A stretch of 64,000 nt of DNA from an uncultured Bacteroidales bacterium. Lineage in GTDB: Bacteria; Bacteroidota; Bacteroidia; Bacteroidales; UBA3824. The position numbers and the translations under genes are program-made. The notes under the pieces are model-generated. The model was given only the letters and a program-made list of their open reading frames with translations. It searched no databases and had not been told where the DNA came from. Shown piece after piece: positions 45,386-54,416 of this stretch. Position 1 is the stretch's first letter; every line of letters starts with the position of its first letter. The stretch is from assembly GCA_937877455.1 (NCBI GenBank), contig CALFIU010000178.1, forward strand, positions 54,916 to 118,915, read 5' to 3'.

Positions 45386-47803
45386 ATGAAAAAATTAAAA
45401 TATTTATTTCCAGCGTTGGTATTAGGCGTTTTGTCGTCTTGTGCCGATGATTTAACCAAAAACATAACGGTTGAAAAACCGTTGTCGGTGCAGGCTATGG
45501 AAGAACTCAATAGTCTTGATCCGTTGAAATCTTACAAAACAGCTCCAAACATTTCTCCAAATTTTAAACTTGGCGGTGCGCTTACTGCTACTGATTTTGT
45601 TAGCGGTGGCAATATCGGAGCATTGGCTGTGGCCAATTTCGACGAAATTGTGGCTGGCAATGCTATGAAAGCAGCCTCTTGTGTAAACGATAAAGGTGAA
45701 ATGAGTTTTTCAACTGTTGAAGATTTTGTTTCGGCAGCAAAAAAAGCAAACATTGGCATCTACGGACACACCCTCGCTTGGCATGCTCAACAGCCTAAAA
45801 AATGGCTCGAAAGTTTGCTTGAAGACAAACAACCTGTAATTAACGAAAATCCTGATGATGAATCAAGCGAAACAGAAGAATCAATTACCGTTATTGATTA
45901 TACAAAATATGTTGGAGACCCTACACATACAATCAGTGAAAATGAAGCTCCTGGTAAGTTTGATGATGATGGTATTTCTACGGATCCATGTGGATATGTA
46001 AAAAATGATGATGGCGAATATGAATTAACCATTTTTCATAAGGGAGATATGGTTAACTATCCTCATTATGTAATGGGATATGTCCCAATTATGTCTTCTG
46101 ATGGTTTAGAAGTTAGGGATCCTCAAAAATGGTATCAATTTTTTGCCGCTACGGGTGTTGCTCACGATCAAAAAGCAACCACAAAATATCGTGTTAAGTT
46201 TACTGTAAAATCAAACGAAGATTCTGAAGATAAAGTAAAAGTTAATCTTACATTCCGTTGGGGATGGGGTGGCGGAGAATCAACAACAGGGACTATATCA
46301 GTACCAATTTCTAAGGATGCCTCTGTTGTATCTTGCGATTTTTCTGAGATAGGAGAAAAAGCTACTTTTGATATTGTGGCAAATCCAGCTAATAGTTCTC
46401 ATGTTTTTTATATTCAAAAAGTTGAGGTTGTTAAAGTTGAAACTGCTGTTGTTGCTGTTAAATCTTGGGAAGAAACTATTGTTAATGGAGATTTAACAAG
46501 CGATGATGTATCATGTTTTAATAGAAATCAAGGTTCTGGTTTTGAAAAATGCACTATTGAAGACGGTGTTTTAAAGGTTACCTCTACTGGAGATGAGGCT
46601 AACGATTGGGAATGCCAACTTTATGTAAGTTCTACAAAAAAATTCAATGCAGACGACAAAATAAAAATTACTATTGACGTAAAAGCGGATAAGCCATCTA
46701 AATCTGCATGTGCTACCCAGGCACAGTCTGCTCCAGGAGAATATAACGATTGGAATTTTGCTGGTGGTATTAATTTTACTACCGACTGGGAAACTTGGAC
46801 AAAGACAATTACTGTAACAGAAAGAATGTGCGCTAAGGGAAGCGAGGCCGATGGCAATTATACTGTCGTTTACCTTGGTACTATGGCTATTAACCTTGGT
46901 AAACAAGGTCAAGAAAACACATTTTATTTTAAAAATCTTAAATGGGAAGTTGAAACTACAACACTTCCAGAAGGTTCTGGACCAACGCCTTTAACAGACC
47001 AAGAAAAGATTGACACTCTTACATGGGCTATGAATCAGTGGGTAGAGGGCATGATGAAAGCCACCGACGGATATGTAAAAGCATGGGATGTTGTTAACGA
47101 ACCTATTTCTGGTGGTAACGCTGATGCAGAAGGTGTATATGCATTGCAACATGCAGCATCTGCCAACAATGATAATGATGTTTCTCCAGATTTCTTCTGG
47201 CAAGATTATATGGGCGACCTCGAATATGTTCGCGCTGCAGTTGCTGCTGCTCGTAAACATTTTAAAGGCGATGCTTCGGATCTTAAACTATTTATCAACG
47301 ATTACAATCTTGAATCTGATTGGGATGATAACAAAAAACTAACATCACTTATCGAGTGGGTTAAAAGATGGGAAGCCGACGGTGTTACAAAAATCGATGG
47401 ACTTGGTACTCAGATGCATATTTCGTGCTACGAGGACGAAACTATTCAAAATTCAAAGAAAGAACACATAGCCAAAATGTTTGAACTTATGGCTGCTACA
47501 GGAAAACTCGTTAGAGTATCCGAACTTGATATGGGTTTTGTTGATAAGTCTGGTCAATCGCTTCAAACAGAAGAACTTACCGAGGAACAGCATAAAATGA
47601 TGGCCGACCTCTACAAATTTGTTATAAAAACATATTTGGAAAAAGTTCCTCAAGCGCAACAATACGGCATTTGTCAATGGTGTTTAACCGATTCTCCAAA
47701 AACTTCTTCTTGGAGAAAAGGTCAACCAACAGGTCTATGGACCGAAAAATATGTTCGTAAACAGACTTTTAAAGGTTTTGCTGATGGCCTGAGCGGAAAC
47801 TAA
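45386..47803 (+). CDS. xyn10C: GH10 endo-1,4-beta-xylanase with an inserted carbohydrate-binding region (Xyn10C)
   Basis: A surface lipoprotein xylanase of 805 residues that cuts the xylan backbone. The signal peptide ends at LSSC. The GH10 barrel starts at about 55-150 (GNIGALAVANFDEIVAGNAMK, YGHTLAWHAQQPKKW). It is then interrupted by about 370 residues holding two beta-sandwich CBM-like modules (WYQFFAATGV... and DVSCFNRNQGSGFEKCTIEDG). It resumes at TDGYVKAWDVVNEPISGG. The acid/base is Glu572 (WDVVNEP) and the nucleophile Glu713 (VRVSELDMGF). This split barrel with a CBM insert is the known layout of the xus-linked GH10 enzyme, so the gene should be active. Confidence 0.92.
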   Translation: MKKLKYLFPALVLGVLSSCADDLTKNITVEKPLSVQAMEELNSLDPLKSYKTAPNISPNFKLGGALTATDFVSGGNIGALAVANFDEIVAGNAMKAASCVNDKGEMSFSTVEDFVSAAKKANIGIYGHTLAWHAQQPKKWLESLLEDKQPVINENPDDESSETEESITVIDYTKYVGDPTHTISENEAPGKFDDDGISTDPCGYVKNDDGEYELTIFHKGDMVNYPHYVMGYVPIMSSDGLEVRDPQKWYQFFAATGVAHDQKATTKYRVKFTVKSNEDSEDKVKVNLTFRWGWGGGESTTGTISVPISKDASVVSCDFSEIGEKATFDIVANPANSSHVFYIQKVEVVKVETAVVAVKSWEETIVNGDLTSDDVSCFNRNQGSGFEKCTIEDGVLKVTSTGDEANDWECQLYVSSTKKFNADDKIKITIDVKADKPSKSACATQAQSAPGEYNDWNFAGGINFTTDWETWTKTITVTERMCAKGSEADGNYTVVYLGTMAINLGKQGQENTFYFKNLKWEVETTTLPEGSGPTPLTDQEKIDTLTWAMNQWVEGMMKATDGYVKAWDVVNEPISGGNADAEGVYALQHAASANNDNDVSPDFFWQDYMGDLEYVRAAVAAARKHFKGDASDLKLFINDYNLESDWDDNKKLTSLIEWVKRWEADGVTKIDGLGTQMHISCYEDETIQNSKKEHIAKMFELMAATGKLVRVSELDMGFVDKSGQSLQTEELTEEQHKMMADLYKFVIKTYLEKVPQAQQYGICQWCLTDSPKTSSWRKGQPTGLWTEKYVRKQTFKGFADGLSGN

Positions 47804-47833
47804 AATTTACCTTTATATTAATATTTATATTTT

Positions 47834-47878
47834 GCGTAAGGGATTGTTAAGAGCAATCCCTTGCATTTTAAAAAAAAT
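47834..47878 (+). terminator. Hairpin between xyn10C and the CE6-GH5 gene
   Basis: A perfect 9-bp stem, AAGGGATTG (47838-47846) and CAATCCCTT (47854-47862), is widened by a GC pair at its foot. It is followed by TTTTA and an A run. It lies only 10-25 bases before the next start codon, so it may partly end the core transcript and lower expression of the last enzyme. Confidence 0.7.
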
Positions 47879-47887
47879 CAATCGGAT

Positions 47888-49966
47888 ATGAAAAAGATAA
47901 TTTTAACTTCGTTTTTTGCAGCGATGTTATTTTTGGGTTGTCATAAAGATGAGGATTCTCCACAGCCTATTAGTCTTGATGATAAAAAAGAGCAAACATC
48001 CGACAGTTTAAATAATGATACAAATGGCAGCATCAGTGAGTCGTCTATGGATATATTCTTATGTTTTGGACAATCGAACATGGAAGGCAATGCCGAAATA
48101 GAACTTGTTGACAAGTCGTGTGTTCCTACTGGTGCAAGAAATATGGTTGTTGCAAAAGGCGATGCAGCGCATTATGGTGCCACACGCTATAGTTGGAGAA
48201 AAGCCGAGCCACCTCTTGCTCGTTTTACCACAGGACTTACGCCTGCTGATTATTTTTGTCGTACAATGATGCAGTATTTGCCATCTAATCAAAAGATTGG
48301 AATTGTGATGGTGGCTATTGGCGGTGCTTCAATTGAGGCTTTTGACAAGGATAAATGTGTAGAATATTGTAAAAATGTTGATGCCGATTGGCTTAAAAAT
48401 TACCTTGCTGAATATGACAACAACCCATATCAAACGCTTGTAACAGCCGCAAAAACTGCCCAAAAAGCAGGTACAATTCGTGGTATTCTTCTTCATCAAG
48501 GCGAAACCAACAATGGAGATCCCCAATGGTGCGAAAACGTAAAGAAAATCTATAACGACCTTCTTTCTGATCTTGAGCTTTCTGCCGATAAATGTCCTTT
48601 GCTTGTTGGCGAAACTTTAAGGCAAGAGGAAGGAGGCGTTTGTTATTTGCATAATAGTGTTATTGCAAAAATTCATGATATTATTCCAACGGCTTATGTA
48701 ATATCATCTGAAGGTTGTAAAGGAAAAGAAGATGGGTTGCATTTTTTGGCATCTGGCTATCGTGTTCTTGGCAGAAGGTATGCAGAGCAGATGTTAAAAT
48801 TGATGAATATAGACATTCCAAATTCCGAGTATAAAGGTTATTATGTAGAAGGACGTTATCTTATGGATAAAGATGGTAACCAAGTAAACTTACATGGTTT
48901 TGCGCAAACTTATAGTCCATATTTTAACAAAAATACTTGGAATAATTTTGATGTTGCAGGTTGTCTTAGCTCAAATAAGGCTAAGATAAAAAAAATAATG
49001 GACGCTGGATGGTGTATGGATTTTGTTCGCCTTCACATGGATCCATATTGGACGTATAGCGACGATAAGCCAAGTGGAGTAAATGAAAGTGGCGCACATT
49101 TGTATTTCGATGAGGCAAAATTTCGTAAATACCTTGACGAAGTGTTTATACCTATGGCAGAGTATATGCAAAGTTTAGGACTTGGCGTAGTGATGCGTCC
49201 ACCTGGTGTATGCCCCAAAGAAATTGGTCTTAATGATGCTTATCACAAATATCTTATGAATGTTTGGAGTATAGTTTGTTCGCACAACAAACTTCGCAAT
49301 AATCCCAATATAATGTTTGAACTTGCCAATGAGCCTGTATCTTTTAAGGCATCAAATGGAACTGTAGCTTCTAATGGCGGTATTGTTGACAAAGAGTTGA
49401 GTCAATTTTTTCAACAAATTGTTGATATGATTCGCGATTTGGGGTGTGAAAATGTACTTTGGGTGCCAGGTACAAGTTGGCAACAAAACTATAAGGCATA
49501 CGAAACTTATCCTATTCAGGGAAAAAACATTGGATATGCGGTGCATTGTTATCCAGGTTGGTATGGTAGCGATTGTTATCAAGAAACAGGTGAAATTGCA
49601 CCAGATATGTGGAGAGGTTCGGCAGGAGGTTACGAGGGTTTCAAAAAAGGTTGGGACGAGTCGATAGCCAATGGTGTTGCCCAAACAAATCCAATAATGG
49701 TTACTGAAATGGATTGGGCAGCAGAAGCTCATAAAGGACGTACATGGGGAAATTCAATAACAGGTACTGCCGGTGGAAAAGGATTTGGTGCAAACTTCAA
49801 AAAAATTATGGACGAAACTGGTAATGTAAGTTTTCTGACGTTTGTGTGGGATTATGATCTTGCCGCTTTTGATCCAAAACATGGTGAAGATTCAAGTGAT
49901 TTTCTTTATGATCCAGAATCAGGGTGTCTGCCAGTTTTTAATTGGTTTAAAGAATATAAGAAATAG
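47888..49966 (+). CDS. Bifunctional CE6-like acetyl xylan esterase - GH5 glycoside hydrolase
   Basis: A 693-residue lipoprotein (signal end FLGC) with two catalytic modules. Residues about 55-315 are a sialate O-acetylesterase/CE6 SGNH-type esterase: catalytic Ser63 in CFGQSNMEG, the GILLHQGETNNGD block, and Asp282/His285 in EDGLHFLASGY. Residues about 325-693 are a GH5 (clan A) domain: LHGFAQTYSPYF, acid/base Glu482 in MFELANEPV and nucleophile Glu607 in MVTEMDWAA. The first domain should remove acetyl groups and the second cut a beta-glycan, so both act on acetylated plant xylan or glucan. The ATG at 47888 is chosen because the upstream in-frame sequence lies in the hairpin. Confidence 0.87.
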   Translation: MKKIILTSFFAAMLFLGCHKDEDSPQPISLDDKKEQTSDSLNNDTNGSISESSMDIFLCFGQSNMEGNAEIELVDKSCVPTGARNMVVAKGDAAHYGATRYSWRKAEPPLARFTTGLTPADYFCRTMMQYLPSNQKIGIVMVAIGGASIEAFDKDKCVEYCKNVDADWLKNYLAEYDNNPYQTLVTAAKTAQKAGTIRGILLHQGETNNGDPQWCENVKKIYNDLLSDLELSADKCPLLVGETLRQEEGGVCYLHNSVIAKIHDIIPTAYVISSEGCKGKEDGLHFLASGYRVLGRRYAEQMLKLMNIDIPNSEYKGYYVEGRYLMDKDGNQVNLHGFAQTYSPYFNKNTWNNFDVAGCLSSNKAKIKKIMDAGWCMDFVRLHMDPYWTYSDDKPSGVNESGAHLYFDEAKFRKYLDEVFIPMAEYMQSLGLGVVMRPPGVCPKEIGLNDAYHKYLMNVWSIVCSHNKLRNNPNIMFELANEPVSFKASNGTVASNGGIVDKELSQFFQQIVDMIRDLGCENVLWVPGTSWQQNYKAYETYPIQGKNIGYAVHCYPGWYGSDCYQETGEIAPDMWRGSAGGYEGFKKGWDESIANGVAQTNPIMVTEMDWAAEAHKGRTWGNSITGTAGGKGFGANFKKIMDETGNVSFLTFVWDYDLAAFDPKHGEDSSDFLYDPESGCLPVFNWFKEYKK

Positions 49967-50010
49967 TTTTATTGAATTTATAGTTTAGTATAATTTTGTG
50001 TGTTTTTTTA

Positions 50011-50052
50011 TTCTGTGTAACAGTTTTTTTTCTGTTATGCAGAATTTTTTTG
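50011..50052 (+). terminator. Rho-independent terminator at the end of the xylan locus
   Basis: TTCTG-TG-TAACAG (50011-50023) pairs with CTGTTA-TG-CAGAA (50032-50044) around a T8 loop. A run of seven T follows. Confidence 0.72.
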
Positions 50053-50080
50053 TATGTTAATTATATGATTATTACTTTTG
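50049..50080 (+). promoter_or_regulatory. Bacteroidetes-type promoter of the second Rpn-family gene
   Basis: TTTG (50049-50052) and TACTTTTG (50073-50080), 20 bases apart, match the -33/-7 consensus. The predicted transcription start near 50087 excludes the earlier in-frame codon at 50078 and supports the ATG at 50108. Confidence 0.65.
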
Positions 50081-50107
50081 CATTGTAACACTAAAAACAG
50101 AAATACA

Positions 50108-51157
50108 ATGTCAAAATATCTTGATCCCAAAGCAGATTTAACTTTCAAAAAAGTTTTTGGTCAACACAAAAACTTGGTTATTAGCCTTTTAAATGCTTTG
50201 TTGCCATTACCCAAGGGTATGAAAATTGATTCGGTAGAATACCTTACTGGCGAGTCTATTCCAATAAGTCCAGAGTATAAAAATGCTATCGTTGATGTAA
50301 AATGTACCGATAATCGTAAAAGGACGTTTATTGTAGAGATGCAATCTTATTGGAATAAAGAATTTTTTCCTCGTACACTTTACAATGCAACATCAACCTA
50401 TAGTCAGCAACTGGCAAAAGGTACTTCTTTTTTAGAACTAAAGGATGTTTATGCCTTATGTTTGGTAAATGATACTGTTTTTGATTACAGTAAAGAAAAC
50501 GAATATATTCAAGAATTTTATTTAATTAATAAAAAGCATCCAAAAGAAGATGTTAAAACCGATTTATCGTTGATATTCATAGAATTGCCAAAATTTAAGC
50601 CGAGTAACAAAGGTGTAAAGAAAATGAAGGATTTGTGGTTGAAATTTTTAACAGAAATTGATGAAAATACTATTGATACAGATCCAGAATTGCTAAAGAA
50701 TAAAGATATAAGTCAAGCATTAGAAATAGTAGAAAAGGCAGCGTATTCTCGTGCAGAACTTGAAGCATATAATTTATATTGGCTAAATGTTAGCACCGAG
50801 GTTTCTGTTAAACAACGTGCTAAAATAGATAGGGAAAATGCCATAGCAGAAGGACATGCCAAAGGTCTTGCCCAAGGTCGTGCAGAAGGTCGTGCAGAAG
50901 GTCGTGCAGAAGGTCGTGCAGAAGGTCGTGCCCAAGGTCGTGCAGAAGGGCGTGCAGAAGGGCGTGCAGAAGGTCGTGCCCAAGGTCGTGCAGAAGGGCG
51001 TGCAGAAGGAATTACTGTGGGTCGTGCAGAAGGAATTGCGGAAGGGAAAAATGATGAAAAAATATCTATTGCCCGCAAAATGAAGTTGGATGGATTGCCC
51101 ATTGATGTAATTTTAAAATATACTAGTTTGAATAGTAGTGATATTGAAAGATTGTGA
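50108..51157 (+). CDS. Rpn-family PD-(D/E)XK nuclease/transposase-like protein with long GRAE repeat
   Basis: A 349-residue protein of the PDDEXK_2/Rpn group. It opens with MSKYLDPKADLTFKKVFGQ, the hallmark of this family. The nuclease core has AIVDVKC and FIVEMQSYW (Asp, then Glu-x-Gln). A helical region leads to an 11-unit GRAE/GRAQ repeat (about residues 257-300) and a short C-terminal helical domain (KMKLDGLPIDVILKYT...DIERL). The repeat is predicted to be one long, charged helix or coiled coil. Related genes move and vary in copy number; this is the second in the window. It has its own promoter after the xylan terminator. Confidence 0.87.
   Translation: MSKYLDPKADLTFKKVFGQHKNLVISLLNALLPLPKGMKIDSVEYLTGESIPISPEYKNAIVDVKCTDNRKRTFIVEMQSYWNKEFFPRTLYNATSTYSQQLAKGTSFLELKDVYALCLVNDTVFDYSKENEYIQEFYLINKKHPKEDVKTDLSLIFIELPKFKPSNKGVKKMKDLWLKFLTEIDENTIDTDPELLKNKDISQALEIVEKAAYSRAELEAYNLYWLNVSTEVSVKQRAKIDRENAIAEGHAKGLAQGRAEGRAEGRAEGRAEGRAQGRAEGRAEGRAEGRAQGRAEGRAEGITVGRAEGIAEGKNDEKISIARKMKLDGLPIDVILKYTSLNSSDIERL
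50876..51007. repeat. Minisatellite: 11 tandem 12-bp units in the Rpn-family gene
   Basis: Units of the form GGTCGTGCAGAA, with GGGCGT and CCCAA variants, code GRAE or GRAQ eleven times. Two further degenerate units follow to about 51045. The variants are patterned (four E, one Q, three E, one Q, two E), which suggests duplication of multi-unit blocks. Confidence 0.9.
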
Positions 51158-51193
51158 ACTTAATTTGGATTTTTGTTAATTGGTATTATTTAT

Positions 51194-52657
51194 TTAGTTC
51201 CTTCTTGTTTCAACTTGGATTCTTTTGGACGTATATATTTCGTTGGCAAATGCCCTAATATCAAGGTCAACTTTTTTTGATGTGAAATCTGGTACGTTGT
51301 ATGAATAAAAATTATTGCTATAAAAAAGTTTAGGATTTTTTTGTGGAAGTAGAATGGGTTTGGTACAATTTCCTTCTTCGTCAATGTGAGATAAATATAA
51401 GAGGTTGTTAGTTTTGTCAAGGCGACGACTATTGAATATAAACCATCGTGAGTTTGATGAAAAATTGTGAAATGTTTCTGCTTCGTTAGAGTTAGCTTCT
51501 TTTAGTGGTCGTATTGTGTTGTTTGTTAAATCTAATAGATACAAATCTGATTCTTTGTGATGTATAGGAAAAACGCTGTAGTCTGCTTGGCAAAACATTA
51601 AAAATTTTCCGTCGTAGGAAGGACGTGGGTGTGTTATACTTTTTTCTTTTTTTTCGGCATTGATTATTGTGTCAAATTCGTTACCTATCTTTCCTTTTTC
51701 GGCATCGAATGATGTTTTAATTAGACTATAACGCATTTTTTCGAGTTTGCCCTCGTTGACATATGGTTTTGATGAACAATAGAATATTGTTTTACCGTCA
51801 GCACTAAATACTGGATAACTTTCAAAATCTTTGGTCATTAGTTTGTCGAAAAGTATAAGTTTGTTATTTTCCAAATCAAGCACGAGGGCATCGGAGGCAT
51901 TGTCGTAAACTTCGATATGTTTTGTGCTGTCTTCAAAAAATGTTTGGTGGATTAGGTTGAGAGAATATGCTATGTATTTTCCAGTTGGATGCCAATATGC
52001 GTACATGCAATTGGCAATTGTTGAATCGGTGGCAGTTTGCAACAATTTACGTTTACCGTTTTGTTGAATAAGTGTTGCAGAATTTTTGCCACGTATATGT
52101 AGTTGAAATTGGTCAGGATTTGTGCGGTTGGGTACATGACAATTCATACATTCTCCTTGAATTGCCGTTCCGTCAACGATGGCTTCTTGCTCAAAGGTAT
52201 GTATATTGCGTTGATATATACCTATGTGTGAAAATGTTTGGTAGCCAGGTGGTATTAAGCGGTAGGTGAGTCCATAATCGTTGAGCGAGTCTTTACTTAT
52301 AAAAATGTCAAAATCATTATATTTTTTCCATTCACCGTTTTGTTTTGCTGTTACAGAAATCGTTATTTTACCACCATGGTTTTTGTTGGTAATTTTGTGC
52401 CATTCGTCGATGTCAAAATTTGCGTAGTTGTCGTTGCTGTATATTGTAAAACCATCTGCACCAGTTATTTGTGTGTAAACCTTCTCAGCGTCTTTAACAT
52501 TAAAATTTAGAGGTGCAATGCCAGAAGGTATTGTAACATTTATATAATCTGGAAAAATATCTGGTAATTGGTTGATTATCTTAACGTTATTGGGTTGCTC
52601 TTTACAAGAAGGTAGCGTAAAAAGCAAAACAATTATTATTGAAAATATTTTTTTCAT
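51194..52657 (-). CDS. Lipoprotein with a c-type haem motif and a TolB-like beta-propeller
   Basis: A 487-residue lipoprotein (signal end LPSC). After a beta-rich N-terminal part comes GECMNCHVPN, a single CxxCH haem-binding site, at about 167-171. A C-terminal region of about 280 residues has repeating SxDGKxIxxxS-type blades (FSADGKTIFYCSS, PSYDGKFLMFCQ, SSNSRWFIFNSRR), as in WD40-like TolB propellers. It is known in Bacteroidetes next to DUF6057-like membrane proteins, as here. The electron partner and role are unknown. The gene is 13 bases after its neighbour, so the two form an operon. Confidence 0.72.
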   Translation of the reverse strand: MKKIFSIIIVLLFTLPSCKEQPNNVKIINQLPDIFPDYINVTIPSGIAPLNFNVKDAEKVYTQITGADGFTIYSNDNYANFDIDEWHKITNKNHGGKITISVTAKQNGEWKKYNDFDIFISKDSLNDYGLTYRLIPPGYQTFSHIGIYQRNIHTFEQEAIVDGTAIQGECMNCHVPNRTNPDQFQLHIRGKNSATLIQQNGKRKLLQTATDSTIANCMYAYWHPTGKYIAYSLNLIHQTFFEDSTKHIEVYDNASDALVLDLENNKLILFDKLMTKDFESYPVFSADGKTIFYCSSKPYVNEGKLEKMRYSLIKTSFDAEKGKIGNEFDTIINAEKKEKSITHPRPSYDGKFLMFCQADYSVFPIHHKESDLYLLDLTNNTIRPLKEANSNEAETFHNFSSNSRWFIFNSRRLDKTNNLLYLSHIDEEGNCTKPILLPQKNPKLFYSNNFYSYNVPDFTSKKVDLDIRAFANEIYTSKRIQVETRRN

Positions 52658-52670
52658 GTTGTTAAAATTT

Positions 52671-54407
52671 TTAATTGCCTATCTCCATATAATATTTCCA
52701 AAATGAATTTGAAAATTTGCCTGTGGTTAAAATTTTGCTTTTGGGGTTGATTAGGTATGCGTTGTCAAACTCTATAAAATCGTTTTTTACTTCTTGCGAA
52801 ATAAAACTTGGCATATTGTCTATTGTATAATTATTTTGAAAACATGCTATTGCAAAGGCTTGTTGATATATTTTGGGTATATTTGTTGTTCCGTAACTTT
52901 TGGTGTAAAATGGGAATAATCTTATAAATTCTTCAAGATTTTTGTTAACAAGGCATGACGATAAAGCATAATCTAAAGCCATTTTGTTTTCTAGACAATG
53001 TTCATGGAGGGTTATGAGTACTTTTGGCAAATTGTTGGTTGAGAAATTTAGACCTTTGTTGTATTTAAACATTTTGATGCGTGCCCATTCGGGATTTTGC
53101 ATTATTTTATTTTCATCGCTTAGGCAATTCTGCGTTTCTATTGCCCAACTGCGATAAAACAATGTTTGTTTAAGTTTGCGTAAATATCTATCGGCAACAT
53201 CGTAATTGCCGTTTAGGAGATATGCCTCTGCTATGCGTTTAAAAAAACGACCACTATTTTTACTATTTAATATTGCCGATTGCATATCGAAATTGTAGCG
53301 TAATGTGGAGTTTATCATTCCAAGGTAGTAACATGCTTCAGCTGTTGGACCTGTGGAAAACGAGTTATATTCAAAGTTTGAAAGAAAACCTTCATTGCCA
53401 TTTTGTTTAAATTCAAATAGTCTATCAGGCATTTGGTTGGTTTGAGATAAGGCAAGGTTTACGGCTGTGTTTGCAAAAACATTGTTAAGATTATTTTTGG
53501 TCGCATAGTTGAGTATATCGTTCCATTTTTGCCATCTTACATAATAGTCAAGTTTTATGTGAGAATAAATATTGGGATTATAATTTTTTATTACTCCTAA
53601 AATGCCTATAATCGTTATTGCTGATATTGATGTATAAAAAAATATATTTTTAGCCTTTGTTAATAGTGTTGTGATTGGTGGTGTAATAATACAAATGATT
53701 GCTATAATGTGTTGCCAAAATGGTATTTTCATTCGTTCTCTGTGGTAGTCTATGCCCATAAAAATGTCGCACATTGGATAGTTTTTGATAGGAAAATATG
53801 CTATCCAAAACATAAAAAACACTAAACCAAGCATTTGTATGCCACTGATGGCCATGGTTTTGTAGTTGTTTGATTCTTTTTTTATTAAATATATTGTTGT
53901 TGTAAAAACATAAATCCAAACACAATAGCCTATTAACCAATAAATTAGTGGAAAAAATAAAAATTGTAGCCAAATATTTGTTTTAAATTTTTTTATGTAT
54001 ATCAGCGACATAATAAGGCTTAATAATATGGCAGTTGGAAATGTGAAAAGCATATTTTCGTCGCCAGAATAGACAAGTATTAAGATTGGTGCTAATAGTT
54101 GTAATGAACTGGTGTTTTGGTTGTTGCAATAACAATTGCTAATTTTTTGTAAAATTATATAGATGGTTGTTATGGTAGATGCAGCCACCATTGCACCTAA
54201 ATATGTATTGTAAAAAAATTGTACCAAGAACTCGCCTAAATAAATGGCTATTCCACCAGGTAATGCGAGGTGTTGTGTTAGGTAACTTGTTGAAAACAAA
54301 AATAGTTGATATTGTTCGTGAAAATTTAGCCATTCTGGTTTGATAAAAGCCCAAAAACAAAACGTTGATACGAATAGCAATGTGGTTGAAATTTTGGCTT
54401 TGCTCAT
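52671..54407 (-). CDS. DUF6057-like polytopic membrane protein with helical-repeat tail
   Basis: A 578-residue protein with about nine membrane helices (about 5-300) and a soluble C-terminal half of TPR-like helical repeats (AVNLALSQTNQMPDRLFEF, AEAYLLNGNYDVADRYLRKL). The N-terminal block (WLNFHEQYQLFLFSTSYLTQ, LALPGGIAIYLGEFLVQFFY) is what I associate with the DUF6057 family of Bacteroidetes. It is followed by the haem/propeller lipoprotein, so they may act together at the envelope. No enzymatic motif is visible. The family name is from memory of its pattern. Confidence 0.6.
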   Translation of the reverse strand: MSKAKISTTLLFVSTFCFWAFIKPEWLNFHEQYQLFLFSTSYLTQHLALPGGIAIYLGEFLVQFFYNTYLGAMVAASTITTIYIILQKISNCYCNNQNTSSLQLLAPILILVYSGDENMLFTFPTAILLSLIMSLIYIKKFKTNIWLQFLFFPLIYWLIGYCVWIYVFTTTIYLIKKESNNYKTMAISGIQMLGLVFFMFWIAYFPIKNYPMCDIFMGIDYHRERMKIPFWQHIIAIICIITPPITTLLTKAKNIFFYTSISAITIIGILGVIKNYNPNIYSHIKLDYYVRWQKWNDILNYATKNNLNNVFANTAVNLALSQTNQMPDRLFEFKQNGNEGFLSNFEYNSFSTGPTAEACYYLGMINSTLRYNFDMQSAILNSKNSGRFFKRIAEAYLLNGNYDVADRYLRKLKQTLFYRSWAIETQNCLSDENKIMQNPEWARIKMFKYNKGLNFSTNNLPKVLITLHEHCLENKMALDYALSSCLVNKNLEEFIRLFPFYTKSYGTTNIPKIYQQAFAIACFQNNYTIDNMPSFISQEVKNDFIEFDNAYLINPKSKILTTGKFSNSFWKYYMEIGN

Positions 54408-54416
54408 AATTTTTTT

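Noticed and set aside
50876..51007. CRISPR array
   Set aside because: Units are contiguous 12-mers without spacers and lie in a coding frame.
50713..51102. Arg/Pro/Ser/Ala repeat proteins on the minus strand and a VVQK repeat on the plus strand
   Set aside because: Both are other-frame readings of the 12-bp repeat of the Rpn-family gene, whose nuclease core fixes the true frame.
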